From Raphanus sativus (lineage: Eukaryota; Streptophyta; Magnoliopsida; Brassicales; Brassicaceae), in the NCBI RefSeq assembly GCF_000801105.2, contig NC_079511.1:20855792-20919791 (forward strand): 64,000 bases of DNA, read 5' to 3'. This document shows, piece after piece, positions 22,452 to 33,712 of the stretch; the stretch's first letter is position 1; each line of letters starts with the position of its first letter. The position numbers and the translations under genes are program-made. The notes beneath the pieces are model-generated. The model was not told where the DNA came from. It did no database searches and was given only the letters and a program-made list of their open reading frames with translations.

Positions 22452-25400
22452 TCAAGGCTCGGAAACTTTGTAGATTACTACAAAGCAAGGAAGTATGGCT
22501 TTGGGATTTAACACAGCCAAGTCGTCTAGATTTGTGTAGACCCCAGCGGCCCCCGCTACGGAATCATACAAGCAAGAATCGTTTTCATCTTCCGGTGCGT
22601 CGCTCTGCACGCGCCTCACTCTTCCGGCAATCACACGGCAGACAAGCATCGCCCTCCGTTGGTCAAAGCACCTCAATGCATCATGTGCTCTTCCGCTGCT
22701 CGCCGTGGTTCTCACACCCTTAATCTCATTGGACCCACCACCTAAACGCAGAGTTTTGGCGTGGAAGCCGTGGCGGATAATGGTACAGACGCGGCAGCCA
22801 GGGATGTTGGAGCAGAGGGAGGTCGAACCACGGGAGCCGAGGGAGCAAGAAACGGTGGTGCAGTGGAAACGGAGAAGTTCGTTGCCGTCGGCTGCTGATC
22901 GAGGCTCTTTTCTGGTGGAGGCATGTGAATGGGACTTGACTGCGTCGCGACAGTCTTCAAACCGTTGGATCGTGCGCTGTGTGTTGTGGACTTTTAATAT
23001 ACGTTCGATATTGTAGATTGGACTGTCCTTTCGTAACCAGCTAGATTTGAAGATGATGTCCACTATGTTTCGTCCTGAATCCTCTGGCCCTAACTCCGAC
23101 ACTGTTATGTTATCAAAAGTTAACAACATTAGAGAAATCTTTACATTATTTTCGTGTCGATGTTGAGAAGGATATCCTTAAATCCACCTTAAGTGGAAGG
23201 CAGCCCAGATTCAGATCAAAACACTATAACTGTGATATTAAGATATACTAGATTTTGATCCGCCTTAGAAGAGTTGAATATATTTTTTGTTTTATATTTT
23301 TTTAGAAATTTAATTTTTATATTTTTTAGTTATATTTGTAATTTTCTTTGTATATTTTTTTAAAAAATATTTATAAGAGGCATGTGGTAAAATAGTTAGA
23401 CCACACATATATCAATAGGTCATATTGTTATTTTAATTAAATAGATTTAAAAGACGCACAGAAGTATGTAAAGAAAATAAATAAATAATTTAAAATTTGT
23501 TATAATAGTATTTCAGACAGTTGTTATATTATTATGTTTGATATTTTTAAGCAATGTTTTTGTATCTTAACCAAATCTGTGGTTGAACCAATAAATTTGA
23601 CGATCTGTCTAATCCGATTTAGTTTGGCAAAATTTTGTTAATTAAAAATCCGATTAAACCTGGTAAAAAAAATAAATCTACTATTAATCCACGATTCGAT
23701 ATCGGATGGTACACTAAACGCTCAAAAAATCTGATTATTTTGAAACTTTTGATTAAATAAGTCATACTTTTTAATAGTATATAGAATTGAAAAAACTTGT
23801 ATTTCCTTACTTTAATAATTAATTTATTATGTCGTTTGAAGAAAATGTAACAGTGATAATATAAAAATAAAATTTATCAATATGAAAATATTAGTTTTTC
23901 TTATTAATTGTATATGATAAGTTTGTATTTTTATTTATTTTTGATCTAAAATTTAATTGTATGATAAGTTTTAAAGTATTTTTAAACACTCAAAATTTAC
24001 GCATCTATATAAATTAAAAAATCACATAGTAAATTTTTTTTTTTTAATTTTCATGTATATATTTATATTCATCGTTTCACGCTAAAAATGATGTCTAATT
24101 TAAATGGAGAATATATAAGCTTAAACATTACTTTTTTGTCAGTAACCTAGGAGACTATACTAAAACTCAAAAAGGAACATTAGAATTATCAATACCATTA
24201 AAAGAAGATCATTATTGTTTTATGCCCTTAATGAAAATTCGAAGTTTTCCAAAAATATCCTTATCTTTATAAAGAATTATTAGCTTTCATTAATGACAAT
24301 TTTGTCTTTAGATTTTTGGGTTTAAAATTACATCTAAATGGATTTATTAACAGTGACATATTTCTAAATACTGTTATTGTTGAAAAATATAATATCGAAG
24401 AAGTCACATATTTATAAGTGACATTTGTAGTATCAGTGTTCGATTTTTAATGAAAAACAGCTCATATTCCATATAATGGTACAACATATCATTCGAATGT
24501 TATACATATCTTCAATACAAATTAAAACTATATATCTTAAATCATTATATCATAAATATATATTTAAATATTATTTTTGTGCATAGCATTATTTAGCAAT
24601 CTTGCTATCAAATATGAATATATGCATGAAATTAAAAAGAGATTATGTTTTTAATAACCATTTATTCATTTTCTTCAACTACATTATAAAAAAATCAACA
24701 AAGTTATAGGAATCACACATTTATTTAGTTTCATATAATATTAATAAGTATATAAATAATTTAATCAATTTTTAAAAAAATATTATCAGATTTTCCGACT
24801 TTTTATCGGATCAATTGGTATCAGATCACGGATTTGTAGAAAGTTTTTGTTTTTACCGAATTTATCGATTTTTAATTAACGATTTTTTTTCATAAAATAC
24901 AAATCTAATTATATACGGACTGCCAGATCTATTAGTTCGACTGTTGGTCAAAGTCGAATATAAAAATATTTCTTTAAACTCAAACATTTTATTAGAACAA
25001 ATTTTAAATTATAATGTTTCCAATTAAAAAATTACTAATTCATGTACAATTTTTTTAAACCGTCAACAAAGGAAATGTCTGCGTTTTTTTAAAATACGGG
25101 TCAAAATCTAGTTATCATTTATAAAATATGGAAAATATTAGTTATCATAAGATAGAGAATATTCTGTTGTTTAGTTTACATAAATAATATTTGTATTAAA
25201 GTTTAATGTCTTTTTTTTGAGAATTAAATTAAAGTTTAATTTTTGTGACATGACTTTGTAAATAATTTTAAAATCAAGGCAAAATCGTTATGTTTTAATA
25301 ATATAGATTACTAAAATTGAAAAAAAAAAATATAGATTACTAATGTTGTTGACCAAAAAAAAGAGATTACTAATGTTGATGTTGTTTGTCGTCTAGATTA

Positions 25401-26594
25401 ATTAGTACTATCTATTTATAATAATTTTAATATGCTGCTGTGCATACATATCCAAAACGGGCATACATGTCCAAAAATAACGACATGACATGCCAGATTT
25501 ACGGCCCCAATTACTAGAAAACAAATATAAAAGACAAACGATGAAACGACCAAAGTAATATTTTAATTGATGCATGTTTTCTAAACTAATTAAAGGAAAA
25601 ATATGTCTGAACGATTTCAGTAATTTGGGTAAGAAGAATATATGTTATTGTAAAATCGTCAATATGCTGTCTCATTAATTAATCTAGTTTTCGTATGTAT
25701 TTTTGTGATAAAAATAGCATAATACTATTCCGTATTTTACACAGAAAGAACGTCACCATTTTTGTTTAAAATCACGCCAAATTTTATAAATTTACTTACC
25801 ATAAATGTTTGAACTCCGAGTTATAAAGTACGAGGTGTAACAGATAATATAAATAAGATTGAAAACATACCGGCATGACGAACTGCTTGATGGATCTCCA
25901 AGGTTTCAAGCTTAGGAAAAACTTCCCCACACTGTGGACATGCAAATATTCTTGGTGATATTGGATACCTAACATCATTTAATCATATAAACACATCCTT
26001 AATTAACTAATCTCTCTCTTTATTTCTATGTAACTAAGTATTTAACAAATTCAGTAATAATTTAATAAATTAAGATAAAATATCGAACCTGCTGGGATCA
26101 ACAATCATGTGACACTCATAGCAACCTGAGAGTTTTCTGAAGTGCATAGCTTTGGATGATGATGTGTAAGCACTACATCCGTTAGATCTAACTGAAGAAG
26201 AAGATCCACGAGTGGCAGGTTTTCGGATCAACAACCCCCCATCTTGACCAAGGTTGCTGCTTTCCGGCGAGTGATCTGAGCGGTGAATCACGCGGGCATT
26301 CCCATAAATAACATCACTGAACTTACACAAAGAAGAGCCACAAGATGATAACGTAATCTTTGATGGGTCATGCACTCGTGGACCCTCGATTTGTTTGCAA
26401 CTCAGGAGGTTCTTTATCTGGCTCCATGAAGACGACGTTGATGATATGGTCTTCTGCTTCAGCTTTTGCGTTTGCTTTAGGGTTGGCGTCTGATGCGGCG
26501 GGGGAGTTGTTTTCTTGTTTCTGTTCTTCTTTGAATCTGAAGATAAACGCGTTTGCGACTTGGTTTGGTCTGATAAGAAAGGAAGAGGAGCCAT
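22452..26594 (-). CDS. C2H2-like zinc-finger protein (At1g75710 type)
   Basis: Three exons with GT-AG sites and fitting phases: 26594-26089, 25968-25871, 23101-22452; CDS 1254 nt, 417 aa. Exon 1 has a basic Ser/Thr-rich N-terminus (likely nuclear), SSWSQIKNLLSCK, and KLSGCYECHMIVDPSR. Exon 2 encodes one C2H2 finger with C179, C182, H195 and H200. Exon 3 carries the conserved C-terminal region of this plant family (VSELGPEDSGRNIV, FKSSWL, KVHNTQRTIQRFEDCRD, DGNELLRFHCTT, CRVCTIIRHGF, GVRTTASSGRAHD, LVCRVIAGRV, GVYTNL, LNPKAILPCFVVIYK), which is usually compared to a PARP-like fold. Biochemical role is not established; probably a nuclear regulator. Intron 1 is 120 bp; intron 2 is 2769 bp and holds transposon-like sequence. 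No disabling change. Confidence 0.88.
23248..25111. mobile_element. Helitron-like fragment(s) in intron 2 of the C2H2 gene
   Basis: The left edge reads CTAGATTTTGATCCGCC (a minus-strand Helitron tail) and the right edge CGGGTCAAAATCTAG then T (a plus-strand tail). Hairpins are poor. Two outward-facing 3' ends suggest two joined fragments rather than one element. The interior is AT-rich without genes. Confidence 0.4.
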
Positions 26595-26657
26595 GAAAGA
26601 GAGGAATATCGAAGACAGTGAAAATAGATTGCACTGTCGATAATATATATATAGAAT

Positions 26658-26660
<3 letters not shown>

Positions 26661-26752
<92 letters not shown>
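26661..26752. repeat. (AG)n microsatellite, about 46 repeats
   Basis: An uninterrupted AG tract of about 92 bp, reading (CT)n on the gene strand, 67 bp upstream of the C2H2 start codon and probably in its 5' leader or core promoter. It creates Arg-Glu and Ser-Leu repeat ORFs that are artefacts. Confidence 0.97.
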
Positions 26753-26753
<1 letters not shown>

Positions 26754-26756
26754 CTG

Positions 26757-26884
26757 TTTTTTTTTTTTTTTTTTTTGATAACCGTGGGGTTCCAGGCTTC
26801 GCCCAGACTAATCCTACGAGACCGACGGCAACCCACGTATTCTTGCGATTTAACGCTAGCCCGGTGGCCACCGTATGTCGAACA
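26757..26884 (-). mobile_element. SINE-like retroposon
   Basis: On the minus strand a GC-richer body (GGTGGCCACCGGGCTAGCG... GGATTAGTCTGGGCGAAGCC) ends in a 20-base A tract (T tract 26757-26776). CAGAGACT before it and CAGAGTCT after the A tract look like an 8-bp target duplication with one mismatch. The A-box-like GGGCTAGCGTTAAA fits a tRNA-derived Brassicaceae SINE; the subfamily was not determined. Confidence 0.55.
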
Positions 26885-27596
26885 AGTCTCTGTTGTTTTG
26901 CTTGTGTTTTTGGTGGGAAGGGATCGTATAATAATAAAACAAAGAGACCCAGTGGGAGCAAACTGTTACATAAACTGATCCATACATTTATATATACTTT
27001 GGTTATATACCAACTCTATTTAATATTAATTGCATGAGCACATAATAGTTGATAGTTCTACTCGCATACAACCATACAAAACGTCGACACAGATCCAGAT
27101 TTAGATATTGGTGTAGTGGCAATATGCTCTCGTTATAGAAGAAATCAATTAGTTTATATATTTTTTCTCGGAGTAGGTGACATCTACTACAAACATATAT
27201 GATTCTGGATTATATAGAATCGTATCATTAGTTAGCGTTAGCAATGTAGTAGTGGAGTTAGCCACCATTCTCTTTGTCTTTTTCTTTTTCCATCTTTTTA
27301 GTACTAATGCTAAGATTAGTACTCCAACGTACCTAATAAAACACCATGGAAATTTTCTTATAGGTTCATAAGATCCCACGACTTTAGGAAAGGTCTAAAA
27401 TATCCACAACAATGATATTTTCGGAAAGAATTAAGAACATGCAAATCCAGTTTGGTATAAGAGGGGACAAACAAACAAATACATATCGATCCATATACTT
27501 TCTCTGTTTCGTAATCTATACTATTATTTACGAAATGATTTTTCGTAATCGAGCTCTCACGTTAAAAGTTAGAGTGGTCAAAGTCGATGATACCGT

Positions 27597-27945
27597 TAAT
27601 GAAGTTTATATGTAATTAATTATATAATCAAACCGAATTTTTATTAATAATATTAAGTTTTACAAAATAAGATAATTCTTATGTATTGTGTTGTTATCTT
27701 GAAATATTTTTGAACTATAAAAATTAAAAATAAGATATAAAACAAATTTTAATAATTAAGTGGTTAAATTCAATATAACCTTTAATGAATTTTATATATA
27801 ACTAATTATATAATTTAAAAAAATTATTAATAATATTAGAAATTTTTTTAAATAAGATAATTCTTATATATTGTATTGTTATCTTAAATTTTATTTTCTC
27901 AATTATAAAAGATAGAAAATAACATATAAACTATTTATAATTAAA
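27597..27945. repeat. two ~165-bp direct repeats
   Basis: 27597-27758 and 27782-27945 share TTAATGAA(G/T)TTTATAT, TAATTATATAAT, TATTAATAATATTA and AATAAGATAATTCTTAT in the same order with moderate divergence. Confidence 0.7.
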
Positions 27946-28067
27946 TATTAACCAACTAAAACAATTTTTTATAAATATATTTTCTAAAATATTTCTAATT
28001 ATGTGAATGTTTTCTTTTAAAATATTAACACAATAATAAACATATATATTTTATGAAATTTTTTTGT

Positions 28068-28126
<59 letters not shown>
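28068..28126. repeat. compound (CA)n(TA)n microsatellite
   Basis: About 28 bp of CA repeats followed by about 31 bp of TA repeats, roughly 115 bp left of the first LINE coding sequence. Confidence 0.95.
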
Positions 28127-28131
<5 letters not shown>

Positions 28132-28240
28132 GATTTTTGATTTTTTCAAAAAATATAAATCATAAATTATTATGCTGGTTTTTAAATTAATAAAATATGA
28201 TGACAAAAAAAATAAATTAAATTAATAAAATTTCATTGAT

Positions 28241-31216
28241 ATGAAAATCACATCACAAGGGAAAACCTTCCTAGCTACCTTTGTCTACGGCGAACCCGAC
28301 CATACGAAAAGAAAGGCTATCTGGGATACGTTATCTAATCTACACCCTAACCCAAAGGGACTGTGGTTTCGTACTGGAGATTTCAACGAGGTCATTGATA
28401 ATAGTGAAAAGAAAGGAGGCCCAGTAAGGGCAGAGGGTAACTTTGGTGCGTTTCGAACCTCCCTATCTGAGAATGATCTCTTCGACCTAAAGCACTCTGG
28501 TAGTCTACTCTCCTGGAGAGGCAAAAGAGAGTCGCACTTGGTTAGATGCAGACTTGACAGATCCCTTAGTAATCCAGAGTGGACTGAGCTCTTTCCCTCG
28601 TGTCGATCCAAGTACCTAAAGTACGAGGGGTCCGATCATCGTCATGTCATCTCTTATCTAGACACAACGAAGAAGAAAGGTCATAACCTCTTTCGCTATG
28701 ACAGACGCCTAAAGGACAACAAAGAAATTAAAGACCTTGTCTCAGATATTTGGATAAATTGTTTCTACCTTGGAGTAAAAGCAAGACTGGCGCTATGCCG
28801 AAGGGCCATTTTCAGATGGTGCCAGCTGTTTCATAAGAACAGCATGAAAACAATTGAAAACCTAAGGGAATAATTAGAGGAACAAATGTAAAAAGATGAT
28901 CCAAATGAAGACATAATTCAAGAAATAAACGAGCTTCTCCTAAATGCCTATCTCTCAGAAGAAGCCTACTGGAAACAAAGAAGCCGCCAACTTTGGCTCA
29001 CATTAGGAGATTCAAACTCAGGATACTTCCACGCAGTACCTAAGACTAGAAAAGTAAGAAACAAACTTACTGTTTTGGAAGATGAGGGAGGGATCCCGCG
29101 TTTTGAAGAAGACTAAATACCAGCTCTTGTTTGCTCTTACTATGACAAGCTTTTTACTGCCAACAAAAGAGAGGAAAGTGATGATACAATCCTCCAAGCA
29201 CTGAACCCATGTGTGTCTCAGGAGTGGAATGAAATCCTTACCTGAGATCCATCGCCAGTAGAAATAAAAGAAGCTTTATTTGCAATCTACGCAGACAAAA
29301 CCCCAGGCCCCGATGGTTTCTCCGCAACTTTCTTCCACTCAAATTGGGATATTATCGGTCCTTCTGTCATTAATGAAATTCAATACTTCTTCACCATGGG
29401 AATCATGCCTCCTACGCTAAATGAAACACGACTCACTCCCAAAACTCATATCGCAAAATAGGTAGAAGACTACCGACCCATAGCGCTGTGTAACGTCTAT
29501 TACAAACTGATATCCAAACTGGTATCCTTGCGCTTGAAACCGGTCATGATCTCAATCATCTCAAAGAACCAATCTGCATTTATACCTAGACGAGCAATCA
29601 CAAACAGTGTGTTAATAGCACATGAGGTTTTGCAGTATCTCAAAACGTCACACACTCAGAAGAATTGTTCTATGGCTGTCAAGATGGATATGTCTAAAGT
29701 ATATGATCGCGTCGAGTGGGAGTTCGTTTCACAAGTGATGCAACGTATAGGTTTTCAAGAAAAAATGGATCAACTGGATAATGCAGTGCGTCACTACTGT
29801 ATTATATTCCAACCTTATAATTGACTCAGTCTATTGAAAAGTTAAACCTCACCGTGGCATTATGCAAGGAGATCCGATCTCTCCATATCTTTTCATCCTG
29901 TGTGCAGAGTTCCTCTCTGGACTTTGCAGGAAGTATGAGCTGGATGGCTCCCTTAGAGGTGTGCGTGTGGATAGAGGGAGCCCCGTGTTAATCACCAGGT
30001 GTTTGCCGATGACACTATGATGTTCTGTGACTCCTCAGCTTCGACCTGTCGGACTCTGGTCCAGGATTATGAGAAAGTGTCTGGTCAAAAGGTCAACATT
30101 TGCCAAATCCTCTGTGACTTTCTCATCAATAACGCTTCAAGAATTCAAACAAATAGCAAAAGATATCCTTGGAATTCAGAAAGAGGGTGGTGTCGGGAAA
30201 TACTTAGGTCTACCAGAGCTTTTCGAAAAGAAAAAAAAAAATTATTTATCTCGATTGTAGACATGATCAGACAAAGAGCTGCTAAGTGGTCATCATGTTT
30301 CCTCTCGAGAGCAGGAAAGCTCACCATGCTCAAGGCAGTTCTCACTGCCATCCCCACCTACGCCATGTCTTGTTTCTAGTTGCCAATCAGCCTCTGCAAC
30401 TGAATCCAATCTACTCTGACCCGCTTCTGGTGGGAAATCTGCAGACAAGAAAAGCATGTGTTGGGTTGCATGGAATAAGTTAACAAAACGTAAAGGAGCA
30501 GGAGGACTAGGCGTACGTGATATACAACTATTTAATCAAGCTCTGCTGACAAAAAAATGCTTGGAGGATCCTTACATACCCGAGTAGTCTGCTCGCGCGT
30601 GTTCTTACAAAGAAATACTGCCATAAAAAAAACTTCCTCGATGTCCAGGTTCCAACGGTCTACTCACATGGCTGGAGGCGCATCCTCCACGGAAAAGACC
30701 TGCTTCAAGAAAACATAGGAAAGGCCATTGGTAATGGTCAGAACATAAAAGTATGGAAGGATGCTTAGATTTCTGTCTCAAGGCAGACAAAGCCTTACGG
30801 GCCAATTCAAGAAGCAGCCATAGACCTCAGAGTGTCTAATCTTCTAACGGATGATCTCCATTGGAATAAAAGCAGAATAGAAAAATTCTTACCCGATTTC
30901 AGTGAGCAGATACAATGACTAAAGCCAAACAAATAAGGAGCTGAAGATGCCTTTGTCTGGCTCCCTCTGCAATCAGGTGAGTACTCGACAAAATCAGGCT
31001 ATAACTCACAAGCCCTATAAGCTCCCCTTCACTCCTATGCCACCAACCACTACTTCCTTCGCTGACATGGAATTTAGCTGGTTAAAAGATGTATGGTCAA
31101 GTAAAACAGCTAAAAAGCTTAAACTCTTCATGTGGTCTATTATTATTGGAGCCTTACCGGTGGGAATGGAGTTACAGAGAAGAGGAATGATTTCAGAATC
31201 CCTCTGCCCTCGGTGC
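28241..31216 (+). pseudogene. LINE ORF2, endonuclease and reverse transcriptase part
   Basis: Fragments in order: C-terminal endonuclease (GDFNEVIDNSEKKGGP, LDRSLSNPEW, GSDHRHV), the linker helix (QRSRQLWLTLGDSNSGYFHA), RT (DKTPGPDGFSATFF, DYRPIALCNVYYKLISK, NQSAFIPRRAITNS, KMDMSKVYDRVEW and the catalytic FADD at about 30002), and the start of the zinc-binding zf-RVT domain (FSWLKDVWSSKTAKKLKLFMW). Stops at 28871-28873 and near 28890, 29115, 29243, 29460 and 29822, plus several frameshifts, make it a pseudogene. Confidence 0.9.
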
Positions 31217-31657
31217 TGTTAGGGTATTTTTATGTAGGATCGTTTTAGTACTACAGAACACTAGAAGATTTGTAAGACAGAGTTGTGAATCGAGGGCAAA
31301 GAGATGTTATTGACTATAATGGTTGGGACTACAACGTTTGATGGTGTATGAACCCTAGTTATAGTCGCCTAAACTATAATCTCTAAGTCTCGAATTGTCG
31401 ATCCCTTATTCTAGGGTTTGGGCTCCTCTTTTATAGTTGTAGATGTCGGCTTCAAGTAATAGAACTCTTCCATAATCGGAAAATGGAAGTTTCCCCTTAG
31501 ATAGAAAACTTCTATTTTGCTCTAAGGAGTCGGTCCGATCTAGGGGTTGGACCCAAGGCAGGGGTCGATCCTTGGTATCTTCTTGAGCAAGGGTCTGGAA
31601 GTCGAGGACCTATCCGGAAGCTGGAGAAAACTTGTATCTGGATATCTTTCTCCAACA
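31217..31657 (-). repeat. 3' LTR of element O
   Basis: 441 bp, starting TGTTGGAGAAAGATATC on the minus strand and ending CCTAACA. Pairs with 61462-61903. Confidence 0.93.
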
Positions 31658-32112
31658 GTTTGCCCCTTATTCCTTGATTTGCTCGTGGAAATCAAGGGAT
31701 AACATGTACTCCTTGAGCCTCGGTAGTTTTCTCTTGGGTTCCTTATATCCTTGTAGTGGGTCAGACCGGGACCCTTGATGAGGACTGAAGTAATTTAGCG
31801 GGGTTCGATCCATGCCATAGTATGGATACCCTATCATGAAAAAGGAAACAAGGAGAAACCCTAGCCGCTATGCCGATAGCCGTTGACAGTGAGATCTTCT
31901 TGACACGGTTTTGGAAATTTTCCGGAAGAGGAATACATGAGATTTTCCGATTTTTCCCCTTCCTTCCTTTTTCTATTGATGAACATTTTTTGCCGATTTT
32001 CCTTTCTCCTTTGGTGATTAAATGGAAAATCCGTCCATGTATATATAGGAATGTTCCGGCACCTTTCAATGACATAGATCCAAATTAGAACCATCACCCT
32101 CGCTCGAGAAAA

Positions 32113-33502
32113 ATGTCGAACGATCAGATCCCCTTTGGAGCGATTCCAGCTTCTCATGTCGGTGGTCATGCTAGGCCTCGGTACCTGTTCGGCGATCCTT
32201 TCGCCTCGCCTATTCTGACTCCAGGAGCGCCTTCGAGAGTGGGCAGTGAAGATGTTCCCATGGCTCCTTTGCGACAGCGTCGCTTTTGCTCTTTCGGTGA
32301 TGGGGGCGAGGATGATCCGATATCAGACATAAGGCATGGAGATCTGATGGGGATTCGCATGAATTATTCTCTTCCTGACTCGGTGGAACTCCGATGTGCA
32401 AGTGAATTCGAACGCGCTCGCGATGGAGGTACCGACGAGATAGCCATCTTCGAGGCGTACCTAGAAGCAGGCTTCAGGGGGGACATCCCTTCCTTGGTCG
32501 TGGAAGTAGCGTCTTACTTTGGGGTTTCTCCCTCGCAGTTTACGCCGGCTAGCAGTTTACGCCGGCAACGTGGCGTACCCTGATGGCGATTCAAGTGTTG
32601 GGTGAATTTCACAGTATTCCCTTCGGACTACCTGAAATTTTGTACTCCTACTCCTTCCTTCCCTTATCGAACAAGAAGGATTTTTATCAGATCTGGTCTC
32701 GCGATGGTGAACCTTTGGTAGACGAGCCTCCCAGAGGAGTCCGGGGAAGTTTCCCTTCAAACGACTTCTGGAACAGGAGATATGTGTTCATGAAGGTTAA
32801 CGGTGCTCCGTTCTATCCTCTCTTTTGGCGATCCATTGGTATGCCCCCTTTATTATTTTTAAGATATTTTTGTGTCGCTATCCCGCCTTACGTAGTGCTT
32901 TTTGCAGAGATCTTCCGACCGGTATTCCCAGCTGGCAGGATTATGGTGAAGCTGGCAAGGGACATTCCCAGGCGATACCGTTGGATTTTATTTCTGATGA
33001 GCCGAATGTCTTTACGCCATAGTCGTATTTGGGGTAAGACAGTTCTTCTTTCTTTTAAACAATCACTCGATCAATTCTGACCCTTTGATCTGCTGGGTTT
33101 TTTTTAGGTGGGACTCCTGGTGCTTCAATATCATCGGTATATAACGAGTATTGTAGGGTCAACCCTTATAGAAGACGATCTTATGTATCGCCTTCTTTCG
33201 TCCCTCCAACTGCGACTTCCTCAACCCTGAGGAATGTAGGGAATAACAGATTGTTTGGTCCCCGTCGGCGTGTTTCGCTGCACGAGGAAATCCTCTCTAT
33301 TCGTACTCAGCTTCGAGAGGTACTATCCCATCAAGCCTTGACTGTGCACAGAGCCCGTGAGCAAGCTCGTTGGGAGTTTGTGAAGGAGTGGTCGGAGAGG
33401 AATATCAACCGCTGGGGACCTGTCAGAGGGCCCATCCAAGGTTCGGTGAATGAGAGAGGTAGACTTGATGCTTTTCCTCCGGCGCCGCATTCGAAGCCTT
33501 GA
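32113..33502 (+). pseudogene. opposite-sense gene (aORF) of element O
   Basis: Antisense to O and next to its 3' LTR, the standard position of Tat-lineage aORFs. Starts at 32113 (MSNDQIPFGAIP). The central domain (PSLVVEVASYFGVSPSQFTP, VLGEFHSIPFGLPEILYSYS, DFWNRRYVFMKVNG) resembles the 'putative gypsy-type transposon' (Transposase_28) domain. A 17-bp tandem duplication near 32535-32570 (AGTTTACGCCGG occurs twice) shifts the frame and stops the first part at 32583. Likely introns begin at about 32840 and 33034; a further exon-like ORF (33251-33502, charged helix) follows. Function unknown. Confidence 0.7.
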
Positions 33503-33712
33503 AGTGTTTTTCGTTTATGCTTTATTCTATATTATGATCTCTTTCCCCGGGCTTTTGATGACTTTGTAACCGAATAAAGACTTCTGATAATAATAATAAT
33601 ACTTATCGTTTTCGCCTTCTTCTGTTGTATTCATTTCTTGGATTCGCGCCTTCACAAATCTTTAGTCCCTTCTTCCGATTAGAACGGTTCACATGGGTTT
33701 TGAGCGTAAATT

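Larger units (their letters stand above)
26893..28240. other. AT-rich intergenic region with a duplicated segment
   Basis: No supported gene. Contains the direct repeat at 27597-27945 and the microsatellite at 28068-28126. The far upstream promoter of the C2H2 gene would lie in its left part. Confidence 0.4.

Noticed and set aside
26618..27037. Long Arg-Glu and Ser-Leu repeat ORFs on both strands
   Set aside because: They are translations of the (AG)n microsatellite and the adjoining T tract; the true gene start is at 26594 on the minus strand.
32113..33502. A host gene between transposons
   Set aside because: Its position beside O's 3' LTR, its orientation and its similarity to Tat antisense ORFs make it part of element O.
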